Shown here: one piece after another, positions 1 through 7,908 of the stretch | Position numbering within the stretch: the stretch's first letter is position 1 | Layout: each line of letters begins with the position of its first letter | Assembly: GCF_014646695.1 (NCBI RefSeq) | Contig: NZ_BMNT01000033.1 | Location: 57,763-121,762 of the forward strand | Length of the DNA stretch: 64,000 nucleotides | Reading direction: 5' to 3' | Source of the DNA: Sphaerisporangium melleum | GTDB taxonomy: Bacteria; Actinomycetota; Actinomycetes; Streptosporangiales; Streptosporangiaceae | Made by a program: the position numbers and the translations under genes | Notes under the pieces: model-generated | Told to the model about the DNA's origin: nothing | The model's input: only the letters and a program-made list of their open reading frames with translations | Databases searched by the model: none

Positions 1-188
1 AGTGTCCTGTGCCCGGCATCAGCCACTACGAGACCAATCTGCCCTGCTCTTCGGGCACCGCTTCCGACGTCGCCTCCTCCGCGTATCTCGTCAGCGGGGT
101 GGCCCTCGGCAAGGACCGTCCGCAAACGGCGGAACGGCTGCTGGCCATGTACCAGTGGTTCCTGGAGAGCGTCGCCCTCACCGGCTGA
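1..188 (+). CDS. C-terminal fragment of an unrecognised protein
   Basis: An open frame enters from the left edge and ends at TGA 186-188, giving 61 visible residues that end in YQWFLESVALTG. It has coding-like codon use, with GC-rich third positions, and lies 35 nt before the next gene on the same strand, so it is probably the first visible member of the 1-5379 operon. I do not recognise a family from the tail (motif SSGTASDVASSAYLVSGVALG). Its neighbours, two ATP-dependent amide-forming enzymes, suggest a biosynthetic role, but that is inference only. Confidence 0.5.
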   Translation, partial: CPVPGISHYETNLPCSSGTASDVASSAYLVSGVALGKDRPQTAERLLAMYQWFLESVALTG

Positions 189-223
189 CCCCCGCACCCA
201 TCCCCCACGGAGGGACCTCCATC

Positions 224-1318
224 ATGTCCGGATACGACCCCGACGCTTTCCGCATGGGGATTGAGTTCGAATACCAGCTCGTTTCCGCCGATGGGCGGCC
301 GCAACACTGGAAGGAACTCTCCTTTCCACTGCTGAAAGACGTCATCGCCAGATCCGATGCGCCGTCCAATGACTACATGGCGGTCAAATACCCCGGCTCA
401 GATCGGCGCAGCTTCTACCTCGAGGGATACGATCTCACCGATCAGCACGGGGAGATCGTCGACCTGCACGTCAAGGGGATAGAGATCAGCACCCCGATCG
501 CTTCCGACGTGTACGAACAGCAAGAGCACCTCGTCAGGCACTACGGGCAGATGCAGAGCCTGCTCGCGGAGGTCGGGCTGCGCGGCAGCGCTTACGGGGC
601 GCATCGCAGCCGGGAGGAGTACCGCGGCCCGCGCGGCGGCCGCGGGGTCGAGGGGTGGTCCGCTGCCGAGACGGCGATGATGACCTGGGGAATTCATGTC
701 AACGTGAGCTTTCCCGACGATGTGGAAGCCCGGCTGGACCGCGACCGTCTGCGCGCGAAATTCGACTGGTTCGGCCCGGCTCTCGTCCTGCTGAGCGCGA
801 ACACGCCGGTGCGGGGTGACGGCCCCTGGACCGTGGACGGTGTGGTGGGCAAGTCCGAGCGCTCCTACCGGCGCAGTTTCACCCGGCGGCCGATGTACTT
901 CCGCGACGACCAGCACAACCGCAAGGAGGTCACCTGCTTCGACGTCACCAACCGCCTCGACCTCATCCGCGGCTACTCGGCCCTGGTCACCGGCCTGATG
1001 CTGGAAGAAGGCGAGTTCGAGTACGTGGCCGGTCCGTTCGCCGACCACAACATGCGCCTGGCCGGCCTGCACGGGTACCGGGCGCCACTGCTGGACCGGC
1101 ACTTCCAGCCGGTGAACGCCGGCGCGTTGGTCGACAACGCCCTGGACCGAGCCGCCAAGGGACTCGCCGGCCAAGGGCTGGACGACGAGGCACTCGCCGC
1201 CCTCAGGACACTCGCCGCGGAGCGGCGCTGCCCCGCCGACGACACCCTGGACGCCTGGCACGCCCAGCCAGAGTGGAACGCCTTCCTCGCGCGATACAGC
1301 GATCTCACCGGCCACTGA
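224..1318 (+). CDS. Carboxylate-amine ligase, glutamate-cysteine ligase family 2 (GCS2-like)
   Basis: 364 aa. The N-terminal MGIEFEYQL and the central WGIHVNVSF resemble the Glu/metal-binding strands of GCS2/YbdK-type ligases, which join a carboxylate to an amine through an acyl phosphate using ATP. ATG 224 is preceded by GGAGGG at 209-214; a longer open frame runs upstream but has no coding character before this start. The usual role would be gamma-glutamylcysteine formation, but the gene sits with an asparagine-synthetase homologue, a PrpF-like isomerase and an exporter rather than glutathione or ergothioneine genes, so I infer a specialised amide-bond enzyme. The substrate cannot be read from the sequence. 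Confidence 0.75.
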   Translation: MSGYDPDAFRMGIEFEYQLVSADGRPQHWKELSFPLLKDVIARSDAPSNDYMAVKYPGSDRRSFYLEGYDLTDQHGEIVDLHVKGIEISTPIASDVYEQQEHLVRHYGQMQSLLAEVGLRGSAYGAHRSREEYRGPRGGRGVEGWSAAETAMMTWGIHVNVSFPDDVEARLDRDRLRAKFDWFGPALVLLSANTPVRGDGPWTVDGVVGKSERSYRRSFTRRPMYFRDDQHNRKEVTCFDVTNRLDLIRGYSALVTGLMLEEGEFEYVAGPFADHNMRLAGLHGYRAPLLDRHFQPVNAGALVDNALDRAAKGLAGQGLDDEALAALRTLAAERRCPADDTLDAWHAQPEWNAFLARYSDLTGH

Positions 1319-1347
1319 CCGTTTCGGATAGGACGGATCTCACGCTC

Positions 1348-3162
1348 ATGTGCCGCGTATTCGGCCTGCTCGACCCCCGTCTGCACCGGGACGAACTTCA
1401 CCGTCATGGTCACGAACTGGCCCGGAAGTTGCGTCACGGCGGTCCGGACGGGCACACACATCGAGTCTTCGATGGCATTCTGGTCGGCGGCACCAGGCTG
1501 GCCATCTCCGATCCCGAGCGGGGATGGCAGCCCTTCTCCGCCGAAGGCATCACCGTCTTCTACAACGGCGAGATCTACAACGCACCCGAACTGCGCCGCA
1601 CCCTCGCGGCCGATGGTGCGTCCTTCGCCACCCACTGCGACGGGGAGGTTCTGGCACCGCTCCTGGCCCGGCACGGCACGGCCGCCGGTGAGCTGTTGGA
1701 CGGCATGTTCGCGATCGTCGCGTACGAGCACCGCACCCGGCGGCTCATCCTGCTGCGGGACCGATCGGGGATCAAGCCGCTCTATCTCTTCTACGAGAAG
1801 GGCCGTTTCGGTTTCGCATCCGAGATCCCCGCACTGCTCGCGCTGCGCGGCGGGGAGGTCCGGCTGGACCTGGACGGCTTGGACCGCTATCTGCGGCTCA
1901 AGGCCGTCTACGGTGCCGTGCCCGAGCCGGGATCGCCGGGTGACCCCACCATCCTCGAAGGGGTGCGCTCGCTCCCGCCCGGCCACGTACTGCAGATCGC
2001 ACCGGGTGTGCCTCCCACGGTGACCCCTCAGGCCGGCGCACCTCTGCCGCGGCGAAGGACCGATCCCGCGGAGGACCTGGCGGAACTGTTGCCTCGGCTG
2101 GTCGCCGAGATGCTGCCATCGGACGTGCCGTACTGCGCGGTGCTCTCCGGAGGCCTGGACTCCTCCGTGGTCACCACACTGGCCACCCGAGCGGGTGGGC
2201 CACTGACGGCCTTCACCGTGGTCCCCCGGCACCCATCGGCATATGACGAACTGCCCTTCGCCCGCCAGGTCGCCGAGGCCAACGGCTCCCGGCTGGAACA
2301 GGTCACCGTTGGAGGATCCGATCTGCCGGACCTGCTCCCCAACGTGATACGCGCTCTCGGGCAGCCCAACTCGGATCCGATCATCGTCAGTACCTATTCG
2401 CTGTTCCGGGCCGTACGGGCGGGCGGCTATCCCGTGGCGCTCACCGGGGATGCCGGCGACGAGGTATTCGGCGGGTACGACCGGTTCCGGGCACTCGCGC
2501 AGGACGGCGATCTCAACGCCTACCGGCAGGCTCTGTCCGGCGTTCCGGCCGAATGGCGCGAACGACTCTACTCTCGGGAGACCCGGCACGTCCTGCGCGA
2601 GCCTCGGCGACCCGACGACGCCCCATGGGATCGCCCTGCGCGGAATCCCGCCGCCGAGGACACCGAGGCGGTGAGCCGATTCGAACTCAGGCACCGGCTG
2701 CCCGTCTACCACCTGCAGCGACTGGATCATCTCAGTGCCGCCCACGCCGTCGAAGCGCGGGTCCCCTTCTGCCGCGACGATGTCACGGCCCTGGGCCGAA
2801 CCCTGCGTACGAGCGACAAACTGGGCCCCGGCGGCGCCGTGAAGGTGCCGCTGGCGGCCGCGGCCACCCGGTACGGCTGGGCACCGAAGTCCGTGGTCGC
2901 ACGCCCCAAGCAGCCCTTCACCTTCCGGCTCTCCGAACATCTGCTGGAGGACGGGGGCACGGCCCTGGAGTGGGCGCGGCAGGTGCTCACGGATCCCGGT
3001 GCCCGACGTGGCCTGTTCGATCAGGAACAGGTGGAGAAGGCGATCACGGAGTTCGAGGAACGACGCAGCGAACCGCTGGCGCACACCGTTTGGTCCCTGC
3101 TCGTCCTGGAACTGTGGTTACGGCAGATCACGGAGGCCTTCGATGAAAACGCTCACCTATGA
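1348..3162 (+). CDS. Asparagine-synthetase-like glutamine amidotransferase
   Basis: 604 aa, the normal two-domain length. Met1 is followed directly by Cys2, the class II glutaminase nucleophile, and the glutaminase domain shows RHGGPDG and FYNGEIYN. The synthetase half has the PP-loop signature LSGGLDSS near residue 265 and LTGDAGDEVFGGYDRF near residue 368. Both active sites therefore look intact. AsnB homologues make asparagine, but in antibiotic clusters they also amidate other acids or close rings (as beta-lactam synthetase does). The 29-nt gap from the GCS2-like gene and the 20-nt overlap with the next gene place it in one operon, which favours a pathway-specific amidation or cyclisation. 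This is inference. Confidence 0.85.
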   Translation: MCRVFGLLDPRLHRDELHRHGHELARKLRHGGPDGHTHRVFDGILVGGTRLAISDPERGWQPFSAEGITVFYNGEIYNAPELRRTLAADGASFATHCDGEVLAPLLARHGTAAGELLDGMFAIVAYEHRTRRLILLRDRSGIKPLYLFYEKGRFGFASEIPALLALRGGEVRLDLDGLDRYLRLKAVYGAVPEPGSPGDPTILEGVRSLPPGHVLQIAPGVPPTVTPQAGAPLPRRRTDPAEDLAELLPRLVAEMLPSDVPYCAVLSGGLDSSVVTTLATRAGGPLTAFTVVPRHPSAYDELPFARQVAEANGSRLEQVTVGGSDLPDLLPNVIRALGQPNSDPIIVSTYSLFRAVRAGGYPVALTGDAGDEVFGGYDRFRALAQDGDLNAYRQALSGVPAEWRERLYSRETRHVLREPRRPDDAPWDRPARNPAAEDTEAVSRFELRHRLPVYHLQRLDHLSAAHAVEARVPFCRDDVTALGRTLRTSDKLGPGGAVKVPLAAAATRYGWAPKSVVARPKQPFTFRLSEHLLEDGGTALEWARQVLTDPGARRGLFDQEQVEKAITEFEERRSEPLAHTVWSLLVLELWLRQITEAFDENAHL

Positions 3163-4147
3163 GCCGGTCCGTGCGATAGGCATCGACATCGGCCTCTGGA
3201 GCGTCGCGGGGGCCGCCGCGCCAACGCTGGTCGTCGCGAGTTCCCGCCGACTCGCCGATCCGCTTCCCGTACTGGAGACCGCCGTTGCGACCGTCGGCCG
3301 ACCGGTGAAGAAGGTCGCCCTCGCCCACCCGGCTGCGAACGATACGCCGGCGCACGCCGAGTACGTCTTCGCGCAGGTCGTCGAGCGGACCGATGGCCAG
3401 GTGCTCGACCTCACCCCGGAATGCGGGCACTCCATGCTGGCCGCGGCCACTCACCTCCGGGCCCGTGATCACCTCCGGGCGGCGGGCCACCCGCTGAAGC
3501 TGCTCACCCACCGCTCTGGGCGGGCGCGGGTCGTGGAGTGCCGGATCGACCCCTTCGACGTGCGGAAAGGCGTCTACACCGCGGGCCTCTCCTTCCCGCT
3601 GAACGATCATACGAAGGTCGGCGCTAACGGTTGGGCCGAAGAGGACTTTCCACTGGGCCGGAAACCGCTGTCGCTGACCGTCCCGGGCCGGCGCGTCCGG
3701 CTTCCCGTCACCGTCGTGCAGTGCGGCAATCCGTACGCCTTCGTGGACGCGTCAGCGCTCGGCATCACCAGCCGGGAAGCGCTCATGGCGGCGGGGGAGG
3801 ACATCTGCCAGGTCCTGCGCGAGGTCCGCGCCCAGTTGGCGCCTCGCCTGGGGCTCGGGCGGTCTGAGGTACTGCCGAAGCCGGCCCTGCTGCTCCGCAC
3901 CGAGCAGGGGGCGACGCATGCTCGCGCGCTGTCCACCGACCATTGGCATCCGGGACTGGCTCTCACCGGCCTGGTCGCACTGGCGACGCTGAACGCCGAT
4001 GAGTCGACGAACGACGCCGACCTCGTGGTCGGGCATCCCGGAGGCAGTTCGTCCGTCGGTGTGCGCACCCGCCCGGACGGCCGCCGGATGGTCGTGATCG
4101 CCGACCGGCAAGTGACCCGGATCACCCGACTTCTCCAGAAAGCGTAA
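3143..4147 (+). CDS. PrpF-like protein (methylaconitate isomerase / diaminopimelate-epimerase fold)
   Basis: 334 aa. ATG 3143 lies inside the end of the preceding gene and has GGAGG at 3132-3136, so the two are translationally coupled. The segment CGNPYAFVDASALGI and the C-terminal GHPGGSSSVGV match the two half-domain signatures of PrpF/DAP-epimerase-fold proteins. Lys56 and the ECGHS stretch may carry the acid-base residues, but the usual GNCGN box is not well kept, so the reaction may differ from methylaconitate isomerisation. No propionate genes are nearby. In this operon it may isomerise or racemise the acid used by the ligases; that is inference. Confidence 0.7.
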   Translation: MKTLTYEPVRAIGIDIGLWSVAGAAAPTLVVASSRRLADPLPVLETAVATVGRPVKKVALAHPAANDTPAHAEYVFAQVVERTDGQVLDLTPECGHSMLAAATHLRARDHLRAAGHPLKLLTHRSGRARVVECRIDPFDVRKGVYTAGLSFPLNDHTKVGANGWAEEDFPLGRKPLSLTVPGRRVRLPVTVVQCGNPYAFVDASALGITSREALMAAGEDICQVLREVRAQLAPRLGLGRSEVLPKPALLLRTEQGATHARALSTDHWHPGLALTGLVALATLNADESTNDADLVVGHPGGSSSVGVRTRPDGRRMVVIADRQVTRITRLLQKA

Positions 4148-4149
4148 CG

Positions 4150-5379
4150 TTGCGCCTCATTCCTGAGGACCGCGTCCAACGCTGGCTCGCGGTCGGCAAT
4201 CTCGTCAACATGGCGGGAACGGGAGCCGCCCTGTCCACTCTCGTCGTCTTCCTCGCCCGGGCCAAACACCTCGAACTGTCGCAGGCGGCCGCACTCCTCA
4301 GCGTCAGTGGCCTGATCGGCGTCCTCGGCGCCGTGCCTCTCGGGCAGCTCAGCGACCGGTACGGGCCCCGGAGCGTGGCCATCGGGACGGAGCTGACCTG
4401 CGCGGCCGCCACCTGCGCCCTGCTGCTGGCCTGGGACGTGTGGGTCTGCGCCCTGGCCTTGACCGTCAAGCACCTGGCGACCAGCGGAAACACGGCCGCT
4501 CGCGCCACGCTGATGGGCAAGCTCGTGCCACCCGAACGACGGACGGCCCTGCGCGCCTATCAGCGCAGCGTGACCAACGTCGGCTTCGCCCTCGGTGCCC
4601 TCGGGGCAGGACCTGCCCTGGCCTCGGGTAGCACCACGGCGCTCTACGCACTGCTGGCCGCGGATGCGGTGACTTTCTGCCTCAGTGCTTTCGCCACGGC
4701 ACGGTTGCCACAAGTGAGCCGCGGCGCGCATCGCCGCAGGCTCGCGGCCGACGCTCTGAGTGACCGGGGCTATCTGTCCATGGCTGTGCTCAACGCGGCG
4801 CACACGCTGAACCGGGCGATAGTGTCGATAGGCGTTCCACTCTGGGTGGTCTACGGCTCCCCGCTCCCGCACTGGGCCGTGTCCGCCGCCATGATGCTGA
4901 ACACGTCGATCATCGTCGTGCTGCAGGTTCCGCTCAGCAAGCAGGCCGAGGACATCCGCGGGTCCCGCCGGGCACTCCTCATCGCGGGCCTGTGCACCGC
5001 CGTGGGATGCGGCATGTTCGCCGTTGGGGGGATCCTGTCCACAGCCGCGGTGTGGCCGCTGTTCGTCGTCGCGTGCCTGGCACTCGCTTTTGGCGAGATC
5101 CTCGGTGCCGCCGCAGGCTGGACGCTTTCCTACGATCTGGCTCCCGACGACATGCTGGGACAGTACCAAGGGGTATGGCAGCTCGTCGCGGACGGTTCGT
5201 CGAAGGCGGCGGGCCCCGCGGTCATCGGCTGGGCGGTCGCGGCGGGAGCTCTCGGCTGGAGCGCCCTGGCAGCGGGATTCACAGCGGTGTCGGTGGTCAG
5301 CCCGGCGGCCGCCGGCTGGGCCTCGACCCGGACGCGCAGGCATCGCGCGGCGCGGCGCGCTGAACCCTGGGAGGTGTAG
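4150..5379 (+). CDS. MFS exporter
   Basis: 409 aa, about 12 hydrophobic segments, with motif A as GQLSDRYGPR between helices 2 and 3. It starts at TTG 4150, two bases after the PrpF-like stop, so it belongs to the same transcript. Major facilitator proteins of this size next to small-molecule ligases usually export the product and confer self-resistance. The C-terminus is Arg-rich (TRTRRHRAARRAE) and should be cytoplasmic. Substrate unknown. Confidence 0.8.
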   Translation: MRLIPEDRVQRWLAVGNLVNMAGTGAALSTLVVFLARAKHLELSQAAALLSVSGLIGVLGAVPLGQLSDRYGPRSVAIGTELTCAAATCALLLAWDVWVCALALTVKHLATSGNTAARATLMGKLVPPERRTALRAYQRSVTNVGFALGALGAGPALASGSTTALYALLAADAVTFCLSAFATARLPQVSRGAHRRRLAADALSDRGYLSMAVLNAAHTLNRAIVSIGVPLWVVYGSPLPHWAVSAAMMLNTSIIVVLQVPLSKQAEDIRGSRRALLIAGLCTAVGCGMFAVGGILSTAAVWPLFVVACLALAFGEILGAAAGWTLSYDLAPDDMLGQYQGVWQLVADGSSKAAGPAVIGWAVAAGALGWSALAAGFTAVSVVSPAAAGWASTRTRRHRAARRAEPWEV

Positions 5380-5411
5380 TCAAGGCCGCGTCCTGGTCCG
5401 GCGCGTACCGT

Positions 5412-5449
5412 CGCGATATCGGCGCACAGCGGGAACGCGATATCGGCGC
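5412..5449. repeat. Two direct repeats CGCGATATCGGCGC upstream of the ParB-like gene
   Basis: An identical 14-mer occurs at 5412-5425 and 5436-5449, 24 bp apart (about two helical turns). Each holds the palindromic core CGATATCG. They lie in the 260-bp gap between the MFS gene and the ParB-like gene and could be binding sites for that protein or another regulator. Confidence 0.5.
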
Positions 5450-5639
5450 GCGGGGAAAGAGTGGAGCTCACAGCCGCCGAGGTGAATCATGAGCAGGGTG
5501 GAGGCGTGATTCGGCCGGAGCCGCGCCGGGCCGGGCCAGGGGGCATTATGGCGGCGCCATACTGGCGCTGAACCCGTCTTCACTAACGTGTTGGCATCGC
5601 CGCCGGGGTGACGGCCCGACCAGGAGGTGCGCGGCATCC

Positions 5640-6500
5640 ATGAATATCAGGAAAGTGGAGAAGATCAAGCTGGACAGGCTTGAGATCGGCGTACACCAGG
5701 TCCGCAGGCGCGAGGTCGAGGAAGACATCACCGAACTGGTGGACAGCATCCGCGTCCACGGACAACTGGAGCCGATTATCGTCGCTCCGCTGGACGGCAG
5801 AGACGGATACTACGAGATTCTGGCCGGCCAGCGACGCTGGCTGGCGATGCGCCGGATAGGGGCCCAGGAGATCACGGCGGCGATCATCGAGGAGAAGCTG
5901 GACCGGGACGTCGCCAGCGCCCTGTCGCTGAGCGAGAACCTCATCCGCCGCGAGTTGAGCACGCTCGACCTCATCGACGCGTGCACCAGCCTCTACCACC
6001 GGTACGGCTCGGTGAAGGCGGTGGCGGAGCGGTTCGGGCTCCCGTACGGGCGGGTCCGGCAGTACGTCAAGTTCGATCGCCTCCGGCCGTTACTGAAGGA
6101 ACTCGTCCAGGACGGGGAAATCGATCTCAGAACGGCACTGCGCATCGAAGACCACTACGGCAAGGAGCCGGTCGGCGACGCGGACCTGCGGCAGATCGCG
6201 GCGGTGCTGGCCGAAATGTCGAACGCCCAGCAATCCGATTATCTGCGTACCCGGGAAACCGAGCGCCGGCGACCGGCAAGGAATGTGACCCATGGTGACA
6301 CCGAGGACCAGGAGACGACCCGGGGAAACGAGCACCGGCCGGGATTCGTCAAACAGATCATCGTCACACTGAGCATTCATGATCTGGAACTGCTCCGGGC
6401 GTGGGCGCGATCGAAGAACCTCACTCAGGATCGCGCGGGGGCGCGCATCATCTCGGCTTTCGTCCGGCAGGTGCAGAACGAGCGGAAGCCCATTTCCTGA
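5640..6500 (+). CDS. ParB/Spo0J-like DNA-binding protein
   Basis: 286 aa. ATG 5640 has AGGAGG at 5622-5627. Residues 1-90 form a ParB/Srx nucleotide-binding domain with ILAGQRRWLAMR (the GERRxRA-type box), and LSLSENLIRRELS follows. A central helix-turn-helix stretch lies around AVAERFGLPYGRVRQYVKF. The C-terminal 60 residues (IVTLSIHDLELLRAWARSK) are not typical of chromosomal ParB, and no parA or parS cluster is visible, so this is probably a ParB-family regulator rather than the segregation protein. It stands alone between the amide operon and the convergent RiPP operon and could regulate either one. Confidence 0.75.
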   Translation: MNIRKVEKIKLDRLEIGVHQVRRREVEEDITELVDSIRVHGQLEPIIVAPLDGRDGYYEILAGQRRWLAMRRIGAQEITAAIIEEKLDRDVASALSLSENLIRRELSTLDLIDACTSLYHRYGSVKAVAERFGLPYGRVRQYVKFDRLRPLLKELVQDGEIDLRTALRIEDHYGKEPVGDADLRQIAAVLAEMSNAQQSDYLRTRETERRRPARNVTHGDTEDQETTRGNEHRPGFVKQIIVTLSIHDLELLRAWARSKNLTQDRAGARIISAFVRQVQNERKPIS

Positions 6501-6612
6501 AAGCCCCGGACACGCGTACGGAGGAAGCCGCCTTCCATGCCTTCACACCTCGCCGCGCCGCAGGGGCGTCATTGAGACCAGGGCCCACGGCACAGCGGCG
6601 TCTTGGGGATCA

Positions 6613-6627
6613 GGCCCTCCCTGGGCC
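6613..6627. terminator. Candidate bidirectional terminator
   Basis: Short GC stem GGCCC/GGGCC with loop TCCCT, in the gap where the ParB-like gene and the RiPP operon converge. No U-tract is present on either strand, so the assignment is weak. Confidence 0.25.
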
Positions 6628-6655
6628 CGCCGCGGAGCACTCCCGGCTCTCGCCC

Positions 6656-7807
6656 TCATCGCAGCGGACGGTCCACGGCCGCGCACAGGATGGCCGCCAG
6701 CGTCGTGTGGTAGCACCGCACGAAGGTGTAGGTGGCCCTCTTCTCCACGGGCAGGGCGTCCCGCTCGGCGGGATCGTACCGGGGCCCGGGCAGGGCTCCG
6801 CCGCCCAACTGCGCCCGCGACAGGCACGACCGGCCCAGCCGGTCGAGCAGACCGTCCGGTCTGCCCAGTGCCCGGCGGCAGGCGATCAGCTCGGAGACCA
6901 GATCCCAGTGCCCGGAGCGGATGTGCGCGCCCAGCAGCCGGTCGACGGCTTCGCGGAGGCCCCGCGCCCGGGGCGTCAGGGCCGGCAGCGGCCTGGTGGC
7001 GAAGTCGGTGAGGAAGAAGACCGCGTGCGTGACCTCGTACGCGACGGCCTCGGTGACCTGCCCTGAGCTGATCGGGGTTCCGGCCGTGGTCCGGCCGTAC
7101 AGCTCGCGCAGCGGAGGGAGCCGGTGCTCGAACCCGCCGAGGTCGAGGACGTACCGCGTCTCCATCAGGCCGTAGGGCGGACGGGTGGCCGCGGCCAGAT
7201 CCCCGTAGCCGCCGTCGAGGAGCCGCTGCGCCGTCGCCCTGGTGTGCGAATCTCTGAGCCGATCGGTCCGCCAGAGCACGGCCAGCAGCCAGAGGTAGTA
7301 CGGGAACCTCGCGGGCGTGTGCAGGAGCTGGTCGTGGAACGACTCCTGGTGGAAGACCTCGGCGACCCCGTCCAGTGCCTTCTCGGCCGCCGGCTGGACC
7401 GGGGTCCTCCTGCGGCACAGGAAGTGACAGGTGATCGCGAGGTCGAGCAGCAGGCTCAGGTGCCGGGGAGGCGTGCCCGGCGGCCAGAAGGCCACCGCGG
7501 GCAGGAACGCGTCCAGATTGCCGTCCACCCAGGCCATCGCCCGCGTCAGCACCTCGTCCATGCCCGGCTCGGAATCGCGGCCATGTGCAGGCAGTGACCG
7601 CTCCGGATCCGTGATCCGCCCACCCGGCCCGGCAGCGACGGCCATGCCCGTGACGTCGTCGTCGCCGGGCGTGCCACTGCCACCGTCGGTGCCGGCCGTG
7701 CCCGGACCGCTACCGGCACCCCGGTCACCGTCGGCGCCGTCCATGGCCTGACCGCCCCCGGCACCCCGGTCACCGTGGGTGCTTCCTGTGCCCCGTGCGC
7801 CGTCCAT
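6656..7807 (-). CDS. RiPP-cluster protein resembling the DUF6895 family
   Basis: About 383 aa from ATG 7807; TTG 7858 is an alternative. The first ~80 residues are Gly/Asp-rich low complexity. The conserved part begins at MDEVLTRAMAWVDGNLDAF and is mostly helical, with motifs ATRPPYGLMETRYVLD and EVTHAVFFLTDF near the middle. I recall proteins with this opening as DUF6895, an uncharacterised family seen beside peptide-modifying enzymes; I assign no reaction. It is the last gene of the minus-strand RiPP operon, 101 nt after the preceding stop, and its ATG overlaps the stop of a tiny ORF (TGATG). Confidence 0.6.
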   Translation of the reverse strand: MDGARGTGSTHGDRGAGGGQAMDGADGDRGAGSGPGTAGTDGGSGTPGDDDVTGMAVAAGPGGRITDPERSLPAHGRDSEPGMDEVLTRAMAWVDGNLDAFLPAVAFWPPGTPPRHLSLLLDLAITCHFLCRRRTPVQPAAEKALDGVAEVFHQESFHDQLLHTPARFPYYLWLLAVLWRTDRLRDSHTRATAQRLLDGGYGDLAAATRPPYGLMETRYVLDLGGFEHRLPPLRELYGRTTAGTPISSGQVTEAVAYEVTHAVFFLTDFATRPLPALTPRARGLREAVDRLLGAHIRSGHWDLVSELIACRRALGRPDGLLDRLGRSCLSRAQLGGGALPGPRYDPAERDALPVEKRATYTFVRCYHTTLAAILCAAVDRPLR

Positions 7808-7866
7808 CAGAGCCCCTCGGGCGACGGAGAGCCGCCGCCGCTGAGCCGTCCTGCGCAACCGCTCAC
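7807..7866 (-). CDS. Possible tiny ORF coupled to the DUF6895-like gene
   Basis: GTG 7866 follows AAGGAG by seven bases, the best ribosome site in this gap, and encodes 19 residues (VSGCAGRLSGGGSPSPEGL). Its TGA overlaps the ATG of the next gene as TGATG. It may be a coupling leader that sets translation of the downstream gene, or it may only mark a longer unrecognised start. It has one Cys and several Ser but no visible leader, so a second precursor peptide is unlikely. Confidence 0.25.
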   Translation of the reverse strand: MSGCAGRLSGGGSPSPEGL

Positions 7867-7908
7867 GTGGTCACTCCTTCGCCGTGCATCAGGTGCGTCG
7901 CCCTTCCT

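Noticed and set aside
973..3084. Long antisense open frame (over 700 codons) across the amide operon
   Set aside because: It is a high-GC shadow of the GCS2-like and AsnB-like genes: Arg/Gly/Pro-rich, no motifs, no ribosome site.
5640..6500. Chromosomal segregation ParB near the replication origin
   Set aside because: No parA, parS, gidB or dnaA genes nearby and an atypical C-terminus.
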